DNA from: Halobellus sp. Atlit-31R
Lineage (GTDB): Archaea > Halobacteriota > Halobacteria > Halobacteriales > Haloferacaceae
Direction: 5' to 3'
Assembly: GCA_003665935.1 (NCBI GenBank)
Contig: QPLR01000005.1
Span: 124,001-188,000, forward strand
Length of the DNA stretch: 64,000 bases
The notes beneath the pieces were generated by a model. That model made no database searches. It saw only the letters and a program-made list of their open reading frames with translations, and had not been told where the DNA came from. Both the position numbers and the translations under genes were made by a program. Below, one piece after another: positions 34,376-44,079 of the stretch (positions are counted from its first letter, which is position 1; each line of letters opens with the position of its first letter).

Positions 34376-35533
34376 TTACGCCTCGGTCAGTCGCTCGGCG
34401 ATGTCGAGTGCCGTCTCGCGGTCGGCGTCGGTCACGACGCCGATCGTGCGGTCACCGTCTTCCCACGCCACGGCGACGCGGCCCTCCATCTCGCTGACGT
34501 TCGCGCTCACGCCACCGATCTCGACGGGCGTCGCGTCGCCGCTCGCGTACGGCAGCGACTCCGTCGTGCTCGTGAACACGGTCACGTTCGCGGCTCCGGT
34601 GTAGCGGGCGACGGCCGTCTCGCCGCCGTAGTTCAGCACCGCGCCCTCGCTGAACTCGTACGCGGAGTCGGCGAACTCGGGGACTTCGACGCCGGTCGCG
34701 CCCTGGAGCGCCTCGAAGGAGTCGATCCGCTCTCCGGACGGGCGCTCGTCGGTCGGCGGCTCGAAGGTGCTGTCGGCGACGTCGATGTCGAACCGCGTCT
34801 CCGTGTAGACGACCGTCACCGTGCCGTGCTCACCGCTGAACTCCTGCTTGAGGACGTCCGCGGAGTCGACGGCGATCCAGTGCGTGACGCTGCCGGTCCG
34901 GCTCTCGTTTTTCGGCTCGACTTCGACGACCCAGCTGTCGGTTCCGTCGACCGTCTCACGGCCGGTTCGGGTGGCGGTCGTGTTCTCCTCGGTCCAGTCG
35001 TACGCCGCCGATCGGAGTCGCTCGCCGGCCTCGCGCATCGCTTCCTTCTGGCTCTCGTTGAGGTCGGCGTAGCCGGTCGCGTCCATCGGGGTCGCCGCGT
35101 CACCCATCGGGGCGTCCATCGGGGCGTCGCCCATCGCCGCCGGACCCATCGCGTCTCCCGACTCGTTCGAGACGACGCGCGTCACACCGGTCTGTTCGTC
35201 GTGGATCCAGCCGGCGCTCCCGTTCGTCCCGAGGACGACCGTCCGGTCGTCGCTCGACACGGCCATTCGCGACCGGTTGTCCTCGGCCACGGTGAAGGAG
35301 ACCTCGTACGTCCGCGTGTCGGTCTCGTTAGCCGCGGTCACGGTCGCCGCGCCGACGACGGTCTCGGCGCTCTCGTACCGCTGTTCGGCGTCGTCGAGAA
35401 TCTCCGCGCCGGAGGGCGCACCGACGTCCGTGACCGCCATTCCGGCCACCGTCGCGACGCCAAGCAGTGCGACCACCCCGAGGACGACCATCGTTCCGAT
35501 TCCGCCTCTGTCGCTACCGCCAGTTCCCACCAT
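34376..35533 (-). CDS. LolA-like secreted/anchored protein
   Basis: 385 residues. One N-terminal membrane helix (about 12-35), then a LolA-type beta-rich domain (ILDDAEQRYESAETVVGAATV, later VTHWIAVDSADVLKQEF) and a C-terminal DUF-like beta domain. A Met-rich insert (about 125-150) sits between strands. It is divergent from the ABC ATPase/MacB-like pair, suggesting a Lol- or Mac-like export or envelope-stress role. TATA-like gagtaaagg is 27 nt upstream. Confidence 0.8.
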   Translation of the reverse strand: MVGTGGSDRGGIGTMVVLGVVALLGVATVAGMAVTDVGAPSGAEILDDAEQRYESAETVVGAATVTAANETDTRTYEVSFTVAEDNRSRMAVSSDDRTVVLGTNGSAGWIHDEQTGVTRVVSNESGDAMGPAAMGDAPMDAPMGDAATPMDATGYADLNESQKEAMREAGERLRSAAYDWTEENTTATRTGRETVDGTDSWVVEVEPKNESRTGSVTHWIAVDSADVLKQEFSGEHGTVTVVYTETRFDIDVADSTFEPPTDERPSGERIDSFEALQGATGVEVPEFADSAYEFSEGAVLNYGGETAVARYTGAANVTVFTSTTESLPYASGDATPVEIGGVSANVSEMEGRVAVAWEDGDRTIGVVTDADRETALDIAERLTEA

Positions 35534-35669
35534 TACCGGTGATTAGTCCCCGACGAGTAAAGGCGCTGCGGCCGGGGAGGTTCTGTGTCCTTTCTCCCGC
35601 GGTACGTCGCGGCAGCCGCCTAATTACCGGGGGAGAGAGCTTTTGCCCGTCGGGGTACAGGTGTACGTA

Positions 35670-36482
35670 GTGACTTCCGTGCCGAACGACCCGCCGACCG
35701 AGCGCTCCGTCTCGGCCGGCGAGTCACGTTCTCAGACGACGAGCGAAGGCGCGTCGACGCCGATCGTGTCGGTCGACGGCGTGACGAAACGGTATCAGCT
35801 GGGCGGCACCGTGACGGCGCTCGACGACGTGTCGCTGTCGCTCGATGCGGGCTCGTACACCGCGGTGATGGGGCCGAGCGGCTCCGGTAAGTCGACGCTG
35901 CTCAACCTCGTCGGCGGACTCGACACGGCCGACGAGGGCAGCGTCCGCGTCGCCGACGACGACCTGGGCGCGGCGTCGGAGTCGCGGCGCGCCGCCAAGC
36001 GCGGCACCGACATCGGGTTCGTCTTCCAGACGTTCAACCTGATGCCGCGACTCACCGCGGTCGAGAACGTCGCCCTGCCCCTCGTGTTCGACGGGTGGGA
36101 CCGGACGGAACGACTCGACAGAGCGCGGACGGTGCTCGACGACGTCGGCCTCGGCTCCCGGTACGACCACAAGCCGAACGAGCTCTCCGGGGGCCAGCGT
36201 CAGCGCGTCGCAATCGCCCGAGCGCTCGCGCCGGAGCCGTCGATCCTGCTGGCGGACGAACCGACCGGGAACGTCGACACCGAGACCGGAGCCGAGATTA
36301 TGGGACTCCTGAGCGAGATCCACGAGCGCGGGAACACGATCCTCCTCGTGAGCCACTCCCGGCGCATCGCCGAGCACGCCGAGCAGATCGTTCACGTCCG
36401 CGACGGCCTGATCGAAGAGATCGAGGACGTCAGCGAAACGACGCCGGACAGTGACGTCGGCACCGGACGACGGGGGCGCTGA
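35670..36482 (+). CDS. ABC ATPase of MacB/LolD type
   Basis: 270 residues if GTG 35670 is the start, which is 28 nt after the TATA-like agcttttgcc; GTG 35679 is also possible. Walker A GPSGSGKST, signature LSGGQRQRVAIARAL, Walker B ILLADEPTGNVDT, H-loop VSHS. LolD-type sequence throughout. It is followed 2 nt later by its permease. Confidence 0.92.
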   Translation: MTSVPNDPPTERSVSAGESRSQTTSEGASTPIVSVDGVTKRYQLGGTVTALDDVSLSLDAGSYTAVMGPSGSGKSTLLNLVGGLDTADEGSVRVADDDLGAASESRRAAKRGTDIGFVFQTFNLMPRLTAVENVALPLVFDGWDRTERLDRARTVLDDVGLGSRYDHKPNELSGGQRQRVAIARALAPEPSILLADEPTGNVDTETGAEIMGLLSEIHERGNTILLVSHSRRIAEHAEQIVHVRDGLIEEIEDVSETTPDSDVGTGRRGR

Positions 36483-36484
36483 CG

Positions 36485-37729
36485 ATGGAGTTCAGCGAGG
36501 CGCTGCGGATCGCAGCCCGGTCGATCCGTGCCCACCGACTGCGCTCGGGACTGACGGTCGTCGGGATGGTGATCGGCATCGCCTCCGTGATCGTCTTCGC
36601 GACGTTCGGCGCGAGCGTCCAGGCCGCGGTCATCGCCGATATCGGCGACACGAACGCCAACAATATCTTCGTCACGCCCGCGAGCGGCGACGACGGGCCG
36701 CCGGGCAGCTTCTCCGGCTTCGGCCAGCCCGTCTTCACCGAGATCGACGTGGAGCGACTCCGCGAACAGAGCGGCGTCGAGGCTGTCGTCCCGCAGGGGA
36801 TCGTCGGGCTCTCGACGATGACCTACGGCGAGCAGACGATCGCCCAGCGGCAGGCGACGGCGACGGTGCCGGCGACGTTCACCGAGAGCACGCTCGTCAG
36901 CGGGGAGGCGTTCGCGCTCGGGGCCAACGAGACCGTGCTGAACGAGGCGGCGGCGGGAGCGTTCGACCGTAACGTCACCGTGGGGTCGACGGTGGAACTG
37001 ACGCTCGCGTCGGGAGCGACGCGGACCGTGACCGTCGTCGGCATCACCTCGGGGACGCGCGGCGGGTTCGTCTCCGGCTTCGGGGAGGCGACGCCGCGGG
37101 TGTATCTGCCGGCCGACCCGTTCTACGAGGCGACGGTCGAGAGCCCCTCCGTCGGGGCTGACGTCCGGGCGTACCCGCAGGTGACCGTCGTCGCGGACCC
37201 GAACGCCGTCGAGTCAGTCACGGAGGCGACGGAGGAGTATCTGACGACGGAGTCGGACGCCGCCCAGCTCGTCTCCGGGGAGACCGAGATCCGCGTCCAG
37301 ACCAGCGGTGACATCGTCGACGCGATCCAGCAGGTGATCAGCCGGATCACGCGCTTCGTGACCGGGATCGCGGTGATCTCGCTCGTCGTCGCGGCCATCG
37401 GCATCGCCAACATCACGCTCGTCTCCGTCACGGAGCGGACCAAGGAGATCGGGATTATGAAGGCCGTCGGCGCGACCAACCGCGACACGATGCAGCTGTT
37501 TCTCACCGAGTCGGCGCTGCTCGGGACGATCGGGGCGGTCGTCGGCGTCCCGGTCGGGCTCGCGGTCGCGTGGGGAGCGACGCGGTTCGCCGAGGTGGGA
37601 TTCACGATCGCCGGCGACTGGGTCGTCTTCGCTGTCGGCGTCGGCGTCGGCGTCGGCATCGTCGCCGGGCTCTACCCGGCCTGGCGCGCCTCGAAAGTCG
37701 ACCCCATCGAGGCGCTCCGCTACGAGTGA
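36485..37729 (+). CDS. MacB/FtsX-type ABC permease
   Basis: 414 residues. Helix 1 at about 22-45, a periplasmic-type MacB_PCD domain (about 50-270) and three C-terminal FtsX helices (about 280-410) ending YPAWRASKVDPIEALRYE, a MacB hallmark. Works with the preceding ATPase to extrude or move envelope molecules. Followed by a promoterless gap and a small membrane protein. Confidence 0.93.
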   Translation: MEFSEALRIAARSIRAHRLRSGLTVVGMVIGIASVIVFATFGASVQAAVIADIGDTNANNIFVTPASGDDGPPGSFSGFGQPVFTEIDVERLREQSGVEAVVPQGIVGLSTMTYGEQTIAQRQATATVPATFTESTLVSGEAFALGANETVLNEAAAGAFDRNVTVGSTVELTLASGATRTVTVVGITSGTRGGFVSGFGEATPRVYLPADPFYEATVESPSVGADVRAYPQVTVVADPNAVESVTEATEEYLTTESDAAQLVSGETEIRVQTSGDIVDAIQQVISRITRFVTGIAVISLVVAAIGIANITLVSVTERTKEIGIMKAVGATNRDTMQLFLTESALLGTIGAVVGVPVGLAVAWGATRFAEVGFTIAGDWVVFAVGVGVGVGIVAGLYPAWRASKVDPIEALRYE

Positions 37730-37885
37730 CCGACCCGCCGACGCGTCCGGCGTTGCGGGCTGCGCACAATAAGTGCGGCCCTCGAACAACCGAAAAAGCG
37801 ATTTTCAGGCCTCAGTCTCGTGTAGAAACAAATACGTCGTTTTAAGTGTGCGCTGTTGCTACAATACAGGCAGAGATTAATACAA

Positions 37886-38146
37886 ATGAGCGTAACAGAG
37901 CAGACAGAGACGAGTAACACGACGGGTCCGAACGTCGTGGCTGTCGTGACCGCGACGTTCAGTGTGATCGTGATACTCGCCATCGTCGCGTACTCGGTGA
38001 TGGCGAACGTCGTCAACTGGGTCGCCGTCGATCTTCTCACGTATCCCGTGGCGGGCGTCGCGCCCTTCGTGGTCATCAGCGGCGCGATTCTGACGATTCC
38101 GATCCTCATCCCGACCGCCCTGATCTCCGCGCAGTTTCTGAACTAA
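37886..38146 (+). CDS. Small membrane protein, unknown function
   Basis: 86 residues with two predicted membrane helices (about 17-40 and 54-80) and a polar Ser/Thr N-terminus. ATG 37886 lies 30 nt after a TATA-like gttttaagtg. No family recognised; lower GC promoter than its neighbours. Confidence 0.7.
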   Translation: MSVTEQTETSNTTGPNVVAVVTATFSVIVILAIVAYSVMANVVNWVAVDLLTYPVAGVAPFVVISGAILTIPILIPTALISAQFLN

Positions 38147-38148
38147 CA

Positions 38149-38183
38149 TCGACGTAACCACCTTGCGGTCGACGTAACCACCT
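38149..38183. repeat. Short direct repeat, 15 bp twice
   Basis: tcgacgtaaccacct occurs at 38149-38163 and 38169-38183 (period 20), in the gap between the small membrane protein and the LUD gene. It may be a regulator site or a replication slip. Confidence 0.6.
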
Positions 38184-38253
38184 GACACCGGTGTCCGCGA
38201 TTCGTTAAGTACGAGCCGTGGGTACGGACGTACGCGACACAGAGACCGTTCCA

Positions 38254-38910
38254 ATGTCACAACAGAAATCCGATTACGTAGACGACGCTGGCATCGACGC
38301 GACGCTCGACGAGCACCCCGACGACGAGGCGATCGAAGAGACCGTCGAGAGCCTCGAAGCAAACGGGTTCGACGTCGTCGTCGTCGACGACACCGACGAG
38401 GCGCTCGAAACCCTCCAGTCGCACATCCCGGCGGGCGCGTCGGTGATGAACGGCCACTCCACGACGCTCGAAGAGGTCGGCTTCACCGACTACCTGAACG
38501 AGGGCGACCACGACTGGGAGAGCCTACCCGCAGAGATCTGGAGCATCGACGACGACGAGGAGCGACAGGCCGCCCGGCGGGCGTCCCAGACCGCGGACTA
38601 CTTCCTCGGCGGCATCAACGCCATCTCCCAGACGGGCGAACTCGTCGCCGCCGACCGCTCGGGCAGCCGGATCGGTGCGTACCCGTTCGCCGCCGGCAAC
38701 GTCGCCATCGTCAGCGGCGTGAACAAGATCGTCCCCACGCTCGAGGACGCGCTCGACCGACTCGAATCGGTCGCGTATCCGCTGGAGAACGAGCGAGCAC
38801 AGGAGGCCTACGGCGTCGAGTCCGCGATCGCGAAGCAGCTGATCTTCCGCCAGGAGCTAGAGGAGGGTCGCACGACGGTCGTGCTCGTCCGCGAGCAGTT
38901 GGGCTACTGA
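38254..38910 (+). CDS. LUD-domain protein (LutC-like)
   Basis: 218 residues. It is a single LUD domain: helical N-terminus, VNGHSTTLEEVGF-like segment, RRASQTADYFLGGINAISQTGELV and AYPFAAGNVAIVSGVNKIVP. LutC-type proteins take part in lactate utilisation with LutA/LutB, but no lutAB genes are adjacent; the D-lactate-dehydrogenase-like gene is 13 kb away. Start by the TATA-like gttaagtac, with about 20 nt leader. Confidence 0.85.
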   Translation: MSQQKSDYVDDAGIDATLDEHPDDEAIEETVESLEANGFDVVVVDDTDEALETLQSHIPAGASVMNGHSTTLEEVGFTDYLNEGDHDWESLPAEIWSIDDDEERQAARRASQTADYFLGGINAISQTGELVAADRSGSRIGAYPFAAGNVAIVSGVNKIVPTLEDALDRLESVAYPLENERAQEAYGVESAIAKQLIFRQELEEGRTTVVLVREQLGY

Positions 38911-39054
38911 GAGGGCTTATCGTAACTGTTCGGAGATTCTCGCCGTCCCGTCCGGCGAGAAATCTACGACGACTTACGACAATCCCTGTGAGACGGACCG
39001 GCAGCCACCCGTCACCGAGGAAACGGTTTTCTCGTCATCTCGCGTGAGAGTCGT

Positions 39055-40218
39055 ATGCTCTCGCCGCTCGTCCGTCTGTTCGAGGGTCTCTCCGCGATCG
39101 AAGCGACGGTGCTCGTGCTCGTCCTCTCGGTCGCGAGCGCCGTCGCGATGGAGTTCGTCGTCCTGCGAGTCGCTCGCCGCTACGTCGCGAACACCGACAC
39201 CGAGTACGACAACATCGTCGTCGCTACGCTCCGCCCGCCGCTGGTTCTGACCGCGGCGCTCGCCGGCGTCTACCTCCTCACGCAGATCCCCGCCGTCCGC
39301 TCGTCGGTCGTCCTCGGTCCGCAGACGCTCGACGACGTGTTCGGCCGGCCCTCGCTTTCGGTCATCGTCCTCGTCTGGGCGTACGCCGCGAACGAAGTCG
39401 TGAACCGCTTGGTCGCCGCTGTCAACGAGGAGGGTGGCCGATTCGACTTCGCCCCCGTCTTCTCGAACGTCTGGACGCTGTCGGTGCTTCTCGGGAGCGC
39501 CGGCACGCTGCTTTGGCTCTGGGGGATCGAGATCACCCCGCTGCTCGGCGCGGCTGGCGTCGCGGGCATCGCGGTCGGGTTCGCGGCGAAAGACACCGTC
39601 GCGAACTTCTTCGGCGGGATCGCGCTGTACTTCGACGACACGTACAAGCTCGGCGACTTCGTGGTGCTCGACGACGGCACGGCGGGCACCGTGGTCAAGG
39701 TGGGCGTGCGGTCGACCACGCTGCTGACGCGCGACGAGGTGATGGTCACGGTCCCCAACGCGACGCTCAACGCCGCGAAAGTGACGAACGAGTCGGCCCC
39801 GCAGCGCCGCCGTCGCGTCCGCGTTCCGATCGGCGTCGCCTACGGCACCGACGTCGACGCCTTCGAGGAGCTCGCGGTCCGGGTGGCCGTCGCCGAACCG
39901 CTGGTCCTCGACTCGCCGAAGCCGCGGGCTCGCTTCCGTTCGTTCGGCGACTCCGCGCTCCAGTACGAACTGCTCTGCTGGGTCAACGGCCCGACGCGGC
40001 GGCGACGCGCCCAGCACGAGCTCAACCGCGCGCTCTACAAGGCCCTGCAGGCCGCCGACATCGAGATCCCGTACCCGAAGCGCGAGGTGACGGTCACGGC
40101 GGCAGATGCGGGCGCGCCTGTCTCGACGAACGCGCCCCCGGATCCACGGGGCCGAGTCGCGGGCGACGGCAGCGGGGACGCCGGCGGTACAACGGGCGAC
40201 GGAGCCAGCCAGTCCTGA
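39055..40218 (+). CDS. MscS-family mechanosensitive channel
   Basis: 387 residues. Helices at about 14-38, 60-80, 95-120 and 130-155, then the pore helix and beta domain with GVAGIAVGFAAKDTVANFFGGI and the FVVLDDGTAGTVVKVGVRST motif, the MscS core. A C-terminal disordered tail follows from about 345. Releases solutes on hypo-osmotic shock. TATA-like ggttttctc is 26 nt upstream. Confidence 0.92.
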   Translation: MLSPLVRLFEGLSAIEATVLVLVLSVASAVAMEFVVLRVARRYVANTDTEYDNIVVATLRPPLVLTAALAGVYLLTQIPAVRSSVVLGPQTLDDVFGRPSLSVIVLVWAYAANEVVNRLVAAVNEEGGRFDFAPVFSNVWTLSVLLGSAGTLLWLWGIEITPLLGAAGVAGIAVGFAAKDTVANFFGGIALYFDDTYKLGDFVVLDDGTAGTVVKVGVRSTTLLTRDEVMVTVPNATLNAAKVTNESAPQRRRRVRVPIGVAYGTDVDAFEELAVRVAVAEPLVLDSPKPRARFRSFGDSALQYELLCWVNGPTRRRRAQHELNRALYKALQAADIEIPYPKREVTVTAADAGAPVSTNAPPDPRGRVAGDGSGDAGGTTGDGASQS

Positions 40219-40359
40219 GCGGTCGCCGACGTTCCGACCGGCACGGTCGGAGCGCTTTCCGCACCACAGTACCTTTGCGTCTGTATAGCTAGGCATCTAG
40301 TACGCAGATGGACCGACCCCGCAACGACCCGTTCGAGGCCGCCGGACATCCCCACACAG

Positions 40360-42132
40360 ATGACCGACCCTGAAGCGCTTCCCGACGACTCCCCGCTCGT
40401 TGCGGAGGCGCTCGACGCCCTCGGAGATACGGTGTACCTGTGTACACCGGACGGGGACCTCGTCTACTGGAACGACGCGCTCCCGACGGTAACCGGCTAC
40501 GCGGACGCCGAGATCGACGCGATGACCGCGACCGACTTCTTCACCGCGGACCGAGCGAGGGTCGAAGACGCGATCGCGACAACGCTGGAGACGGGCGAGC
40601 GAGTCACCGTCGAGGCCGATCTCGTGACGAGCGACGGCGAGCAGCTCCCGTACGAGTTCTCTGGCGTCCCGCTGACGACGGATGCGGGCCGGCAGCTGGT
40701 CGCCGGTGTCGGCCGGAACGTCTCGGAGCGCCGGCGGAACGAAGCGGAACTCCGCCGCCAGCGAAGCGAGCTCTCGGTGATGCTCGACAACGCGCCCGTC
40801 GTGCTGTTCACTCTCGACGTCGACGGCGTGTTCACGGAGTCCTGCGGGAGGGGACTGGCGGAACTGGGACTGACAGACGACGAACTGGTCGGAGCGTCGA
40901 TCTTCGACGTCTACGAGGACGCGCCCGTGATCCGCGAGAACGCGCGGAGTGCGCTCGACGGGTCTCGAGTACGTGAGGAGGTGACCGTCGACGGCACGAC
41001 GTTCGACACGATCTATCAGCCTGTCTTCGACGACGACGGAGCCGTCGAGCGCGTCATCGGCGTCGCCGTCGACGTCACCGAACGCAAGGAGCGCGAACGC
41101 GAACTGGAGCGGTACGAGGCGTTCATCGAAAACTCTCGAGACATCGTTATGCTCGTCGACGCCGACGGAACTGTCCGCTACGAGAGCTCCGCGGTCGAAC
41201 AGGTGCTCGGCCACGCGCCCGGCGAACACGTCGGCGACTCGATCTTCGAGTACTTCCACCCCGAGGACCGCGCCGAGGCCGTCGAGAGGTTCGCCGAAGC
41301 CACCGAGCGCTTCGGGCCGACGGAGTCGATCGAAGTGCGGGCCGAGGCCGCCGACGGCTCTTGGCGGTGGCTCCAGGCGATCGGGACGAACCGCCTCGAC
41401 GACCCGGCGATTCGGGGGATCGTCGTCACCGCCCGAGACATCACGGAGCGCAAGTCCTACGAGCAAGAGTTGGAGACGCGGAACGAACAGCTGCTGGTGC
41501 TCAACCGGATCGTCCGCCACGACATCCGCAACGATATGTCGGTCTCGCTCGGCTGGAGCGACCTGCTCGAAGACCACGTCGACGAGGAGGGGCGGGAGAT
41601 CCTCGACCGCATCCACAACCACGACCAGCACGTCGTCGACCTCACGAAGACCGTCCGCGATTTCGTCGAGACGCTCGAAGACGACACGGACCCGACGCTC
41701 GAACCGATCGCCGTCGAGCGGGTCGTCGACGACGTCCTCGAAACGTGGACCCGAGCGTACGGGGACGCCGAACTCGACGTCGTGGATGTTCCCGACGCAC
41801 ACGTCGACGCCAACGAACTTCTCACGTCGGTCTTTCGGAACCTGCTGAACAACGCCGTCCAGCACAACGACAAGGAGACCGCACGCGTGCGTATCGACGG
41901 CGACGTTCGCGAGGAGACGGTCGTCGTCCGCATCGCCGACAACGGGCCGGGGATCCCCGACGACCGCAAGGACGCCGTCTTCGGACGCAGCGACGCCGGG
42001 CTGGACGATCCGGCCGCCGGCGTGGGGCTCTATCTCGTCGACACGCTCGTCGCGCAGTACGGCGGATCCGTCTCGCTCGACGACAACGACCCGGAGGGAA
42101 CGGTCGCCGTCGTCGAACTTCCGCGGGCGTGA
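40360..42132 (+). CDS. PAS-domain sensor histidine kinase
   Basis: 590 residues, no membrane helix. Three PAS domains (about 18-130, 135-250 and 255-370), then a HisKA region with the phospho-acceptor His in IVRHDIRNDMSV (about 388) and a HATPase_c domain with NLLNNAVQHND, DNGPGIPDD and AGVGLYLVDT. It is a cytoplasmic sensor of haloarchaeal type. No response regulator is adjacent. It is the last chromosomal gene before the accessory island. Confidence 0.93.
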   Translation: MTDPEALPDDSPLVAEALDALGDTVYLCTPDGDLVYWNDALPTVTGYADAEIDAMTATDFFTADRARVEDAIATTLETGERVTVEADLVTSDGEQLPYEFSGVPLTTDAGRQLVAGVGRNVSERRRNEAELRRQRSELSVMLDNAPVVLFTLDVDGVFTESCGRGLAELGLTDDELVGASIFDVYEDAPVIRENARSALDGSRVREEVTVDGTTFDTIYQPVFDDDGAVERVIGVAVDVTERKERERELERYEAFIENSRDIVMLVDADGTVRYESSAVEQVLGHAPGEHVGDSIFEYFHPEDRAEAVERFAEATERFGPTESIEVRAEAADGSWRWLQAIGTNRLDDPAIRGIVVTARDITERKSYEQELETRNEQLLVLNRIVRHDIRNDMSVSLGWSDLLEDHVDEEGREILDRIHNHDQHVVDLTKTVRDFVETLEDDTDPTLEPIAVERVVDDVLETWTRAYGDAELDVVDVPDAHVDANELLTSVFRNLLNNAVQHNDKETARVRIDGDVREETVVVRIADNGPGIPDDRKDAVFGRSDAGLDDPAAGVGLYLVDTLVAQYGGSVSLDDNDPEGTVAVVELPRA

Positions 42133-42217
42133 CGCGGTGGAGTAGCGTGCGGTCTCGTCGCTACGGTTTCTGTCGTCGAGAGGAGAGAAAGAGAGCCGGT
42201 GGAGGGCTACGCGGGAA

Positions 42218-42262
42218 ATATTTGGAAGCTCTGGTAAAAACACCCCATCTGAAGGGGGTGCG
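42218..42262 (+). promoter_or_regulatory. Promoter and hairpin upstream of the nine-gene cassette
   Basis: AT-rich gaaatatttgg near 42218-42227 is a TATA candidate. A hairpin CACCCC (42241-42246) / GGGGTG (42255-42260) follows, and GGGGGTG just before GTG 42268 can serve as a ribosome-binding site. This suggests a short leader rather than leaderless initiation. Confidence 0.4.
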
Positions 42263-42267
42263 TCAGC

Positions 42268-42672
42268 GTGACGCCGCTGGACTTCATCGCGAAACGCGAC
42301 AGCGGCTCGGCCAGCTGGACGCGAGCCGACCCCGAAGCGGCACTGATCGAGCGGATCGCCTGGAACACGTGGCTCGTCACGCTCCCAGACAGCGACGACG
42401 CCCACGAAGTCTCGCTGCACCGCGACCACGGCGCGCTCAGCGGCGAGTGCACGGTGCGTGAGACGGGCGAGCAGTGTCCGGCGCGGAAGTACCGCGACGC
42501 CGACGAGCCGTGCGCACACCTCTGTACGCTCCGCAAGGCGCTCGTCTTCAACGACGAAGCCGACGACGGAACCACGATCGAGGTCTTCGAGCGCGACGAC
42601 GTCGAGATCGCGGCGGCCGACGCCCACATCGAGGACGCGATGGCCGACGGTGGCCGGGAGGTGTCTCGATGA
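42268..42672 (+). CDS. SWIM-like zinc-finger protein
   Basis: 134 residues, GTG start. The Cys/His cluster GECTVRETGEQCPARKY followed by EPCAHLCTLRKA is the CxCxnCxH-like core seen in SWIM zinc-finger proteins of haloarchaeal plasmids and viruses. Such domains bind DNA or proteins. First gene of a nine-gene overlapping run; the stop overlaps the next start (ATGA). Confidence 0.75.
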   Translation: MTPLDFIAKRDSGSASWTRADPEAALIERIAWNTWLVTLPDSDDAHEVSLHRDHGALSGECTVRETGEQCPARKYRDADEPCAHLCTLRKALVFNDEADDGTTIEVFERDDVEIAAADAHIEDAMADGGREVSR

Positions 42673-42947
42673 ACCCCCGTTTCGAGTGGATCAACTGGAG
42701 ACCAGAAATGGGGCCAAACCAAACTGCGTGGGCCCACTCGAATCTCGTCGAAAATATCGCCGATAGCCTCTCACGATGGGGAATCGAAAAGTGGGGCCAA
42801 ACCCACCCCCCCGATGGACGGAGCGCTTCCCGTATGCACACACGCAGCGTGTGCCCGGAAACAGGCAGCGGCGCGCGCGCTGCCGCGCATAATGCGGCCG
42901 GGCGGACGCCCGCAGGCGTTGGGCCGGCAACGGAGGTTTCGGGCTGA
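42669..42947 (+). CDS. Hypothetical protein of the overlapping cassette, doubtful
   Basis: 92 residues if translated. It fills the space between two overlapping neighbours exactly (ATGA before, TGATG after), which favours a gene. Its composition is unlike them: a lower-GC, Trp-rich first half and an Ala/Arg/Gly low-complexity second half with a CACACGC/GCGTGTG hairpin. A 12-bp direct repeat tggggccaaacc (42709-42720, 42792-42803) is present. It could be partly regulatory DNA. Confidence 0.45.
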   Translation: MNPRFEWINWRPEMGPNQTAWAHSNLVENIADSLSRWGIEKWGQTHPPDGRSASRMHTRSVCPETGSGARAAAHNAAGRTPAGVGPATEVSG

Positions 42948-43354
42948 TGGGACAGAGAGTCCGGTCGCGGATCAACGACGACGACCGTCTCGAAGCGCTC
43001 GAAGCCGCTGCGGACGAACACGGCTCCACCGCTGAGGCGATCCGGCACGCGATCGACGTCGCCTACTGCGACGCCGACAACAACACCGAACCATCGGCCG
43101 AGGCGGACCTGCCGAGGGACCTACGCGACGCCTACGCAGCGCTCTGCGACCGGTACGGAACGGACAGCCGGATCGGGCTGGAGTCGGCGATGTCGGTGGT
43201 CGCACAGGCGACGAAGACGCCGAAAGACGACACGAAACGAACCGTGCTGGAGCCGCTCCGGCAACGCGGTTACATCGGGGTCCATCCGGGGAGGACGTCG
43301 GTCACAGTGGTCATCCCCAAGCGGGCGGCAGCGGACGGAGGTGAGCGGCGATGA
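42947..43354 (+). CDS. Ribbon-helix-helix / winged-helix-like DNA-binding protein
   Basis: 135 residues. N-terminal VRSRINDDDRLEALEAAADEHGSTAEAIRHAI has the shape of a ribbon-helix-helix. The C-terminal half (LESAMSVVAQATKTPKDDTKRTVLEPLRQRGYI) is winged-helix-like. Preceded by GGAGGT 15 nt upstream and joined to both neighbours by overlapping codons. Probable regulator of the element. Confidence 0.65.
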   Translation: MGQRVRSRINDDDRLEALEAAADEHGSTAEAIRHAIDVAYCDADNNTEPSAEADLPRDLRDAYAALCDRYGTDSRIGLESAMSVVAQATKTPKDDTKRTVLEPLRQRGYIGVHPGRTSVTVVIPKRAAADGGERR

Positions 43355-44079
43355 ACGCGGTCACGACGGTCGCGGCGGCACTCAAGCGAGCGACGCTGAA
43401 GACGGACGACGGCGACCTCGTGCTCGACTTCCCCGGCGGCGAGCGGCTTCGGCTGAAGACGCAAGCCACACGACTCTCGACCGACGGCGACGTAACCGAC
43501 CGCGAGCCGATCCCGCTGAACACGGAGGTCGACTTCGACGACAACGGCTCGTGGTGGCGAGCGACGCCGGACGGAACCGCGGACGCAGCACCGGGCATCG
43601 AGGAACTGCTGGAGATCGAGATCGACCCACACTTGGAGAACGTCGGCGACGTCGACTACGGCGAGGGGATCGAGTCCGACGGCGGCTGGCCGGTGAGCGA
43701 CGCAGTCGACCACGGCGACTACGAACCGCTGGATATGGCGAACAACATCGACGACGAGCGCGTTCGCCAGCGGATCGCGTGGATCGACGGGATGGGCCGT
43801 GCCTACGCTCACTCACTCGACAGTCAGGATACGAAGCCACTCGCCGATAGAGGTGAGATCCCGCCAGAAGAGGACGTGATTCTGAACCCCTCGAACGGGT
43901 CGGAGATCGCCGGCCACGCCGATCACGAGGCGTTTTCGGTGTTCCGCTTCGGCGCGGGCGACCTGGTCGACATCCACCTCTCCTGCGGCGAGTGCGGGAC
44001 TCGCTGGATCATCGAGGACGTGCCGAAGGAGGTTGCAGAGAGTCCGGGCGACTATCTCGACTCGGAGGGAGACCGATGA
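43351..44079 (+). CDS. Hypothetical protein of element cassette with C-terminal zinc knuckle
   Basis: 242 residues, acidic, soluble. The N-terminal 60 residues form beta strands (DLVLDFPGGERLRLKT). A CGECG knuckle lies near residue 213. Ribosome-binding site GGAGGTGA is 5 nt before the ATG, which overlaps the previous stop. Family not recognised. Confidence 0.6.
   Translation: MNAVTTVAAALKRATLKTDDGDLVLDFPGGERLRLKTQATRLSTDGDVTDREPIPLNTEVDFDDNGSWWRATPDGTADAAPGIEELLEIEIDPHLENVGDVDYGEGIESDGGWPVSDAVDHGDYEPLDMANNIDDERVRQRIAWIDGMGRAYAHSLDSQDTKPLADRGEIPPEEDVILNPSNGSEIAGHADHEAFSVFRFGAGDLVDIHLSCGECGTRWIIEDVPKEVAESPGDYLDSEGDR

Noticed and set aside
40297-42627. 776-residue minus-strand frame antisense to the histidine kinase
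   Set aside because: Composition of a shadow; the plus strand has PAS, HisKA and HATPase motifs over the same DNA.
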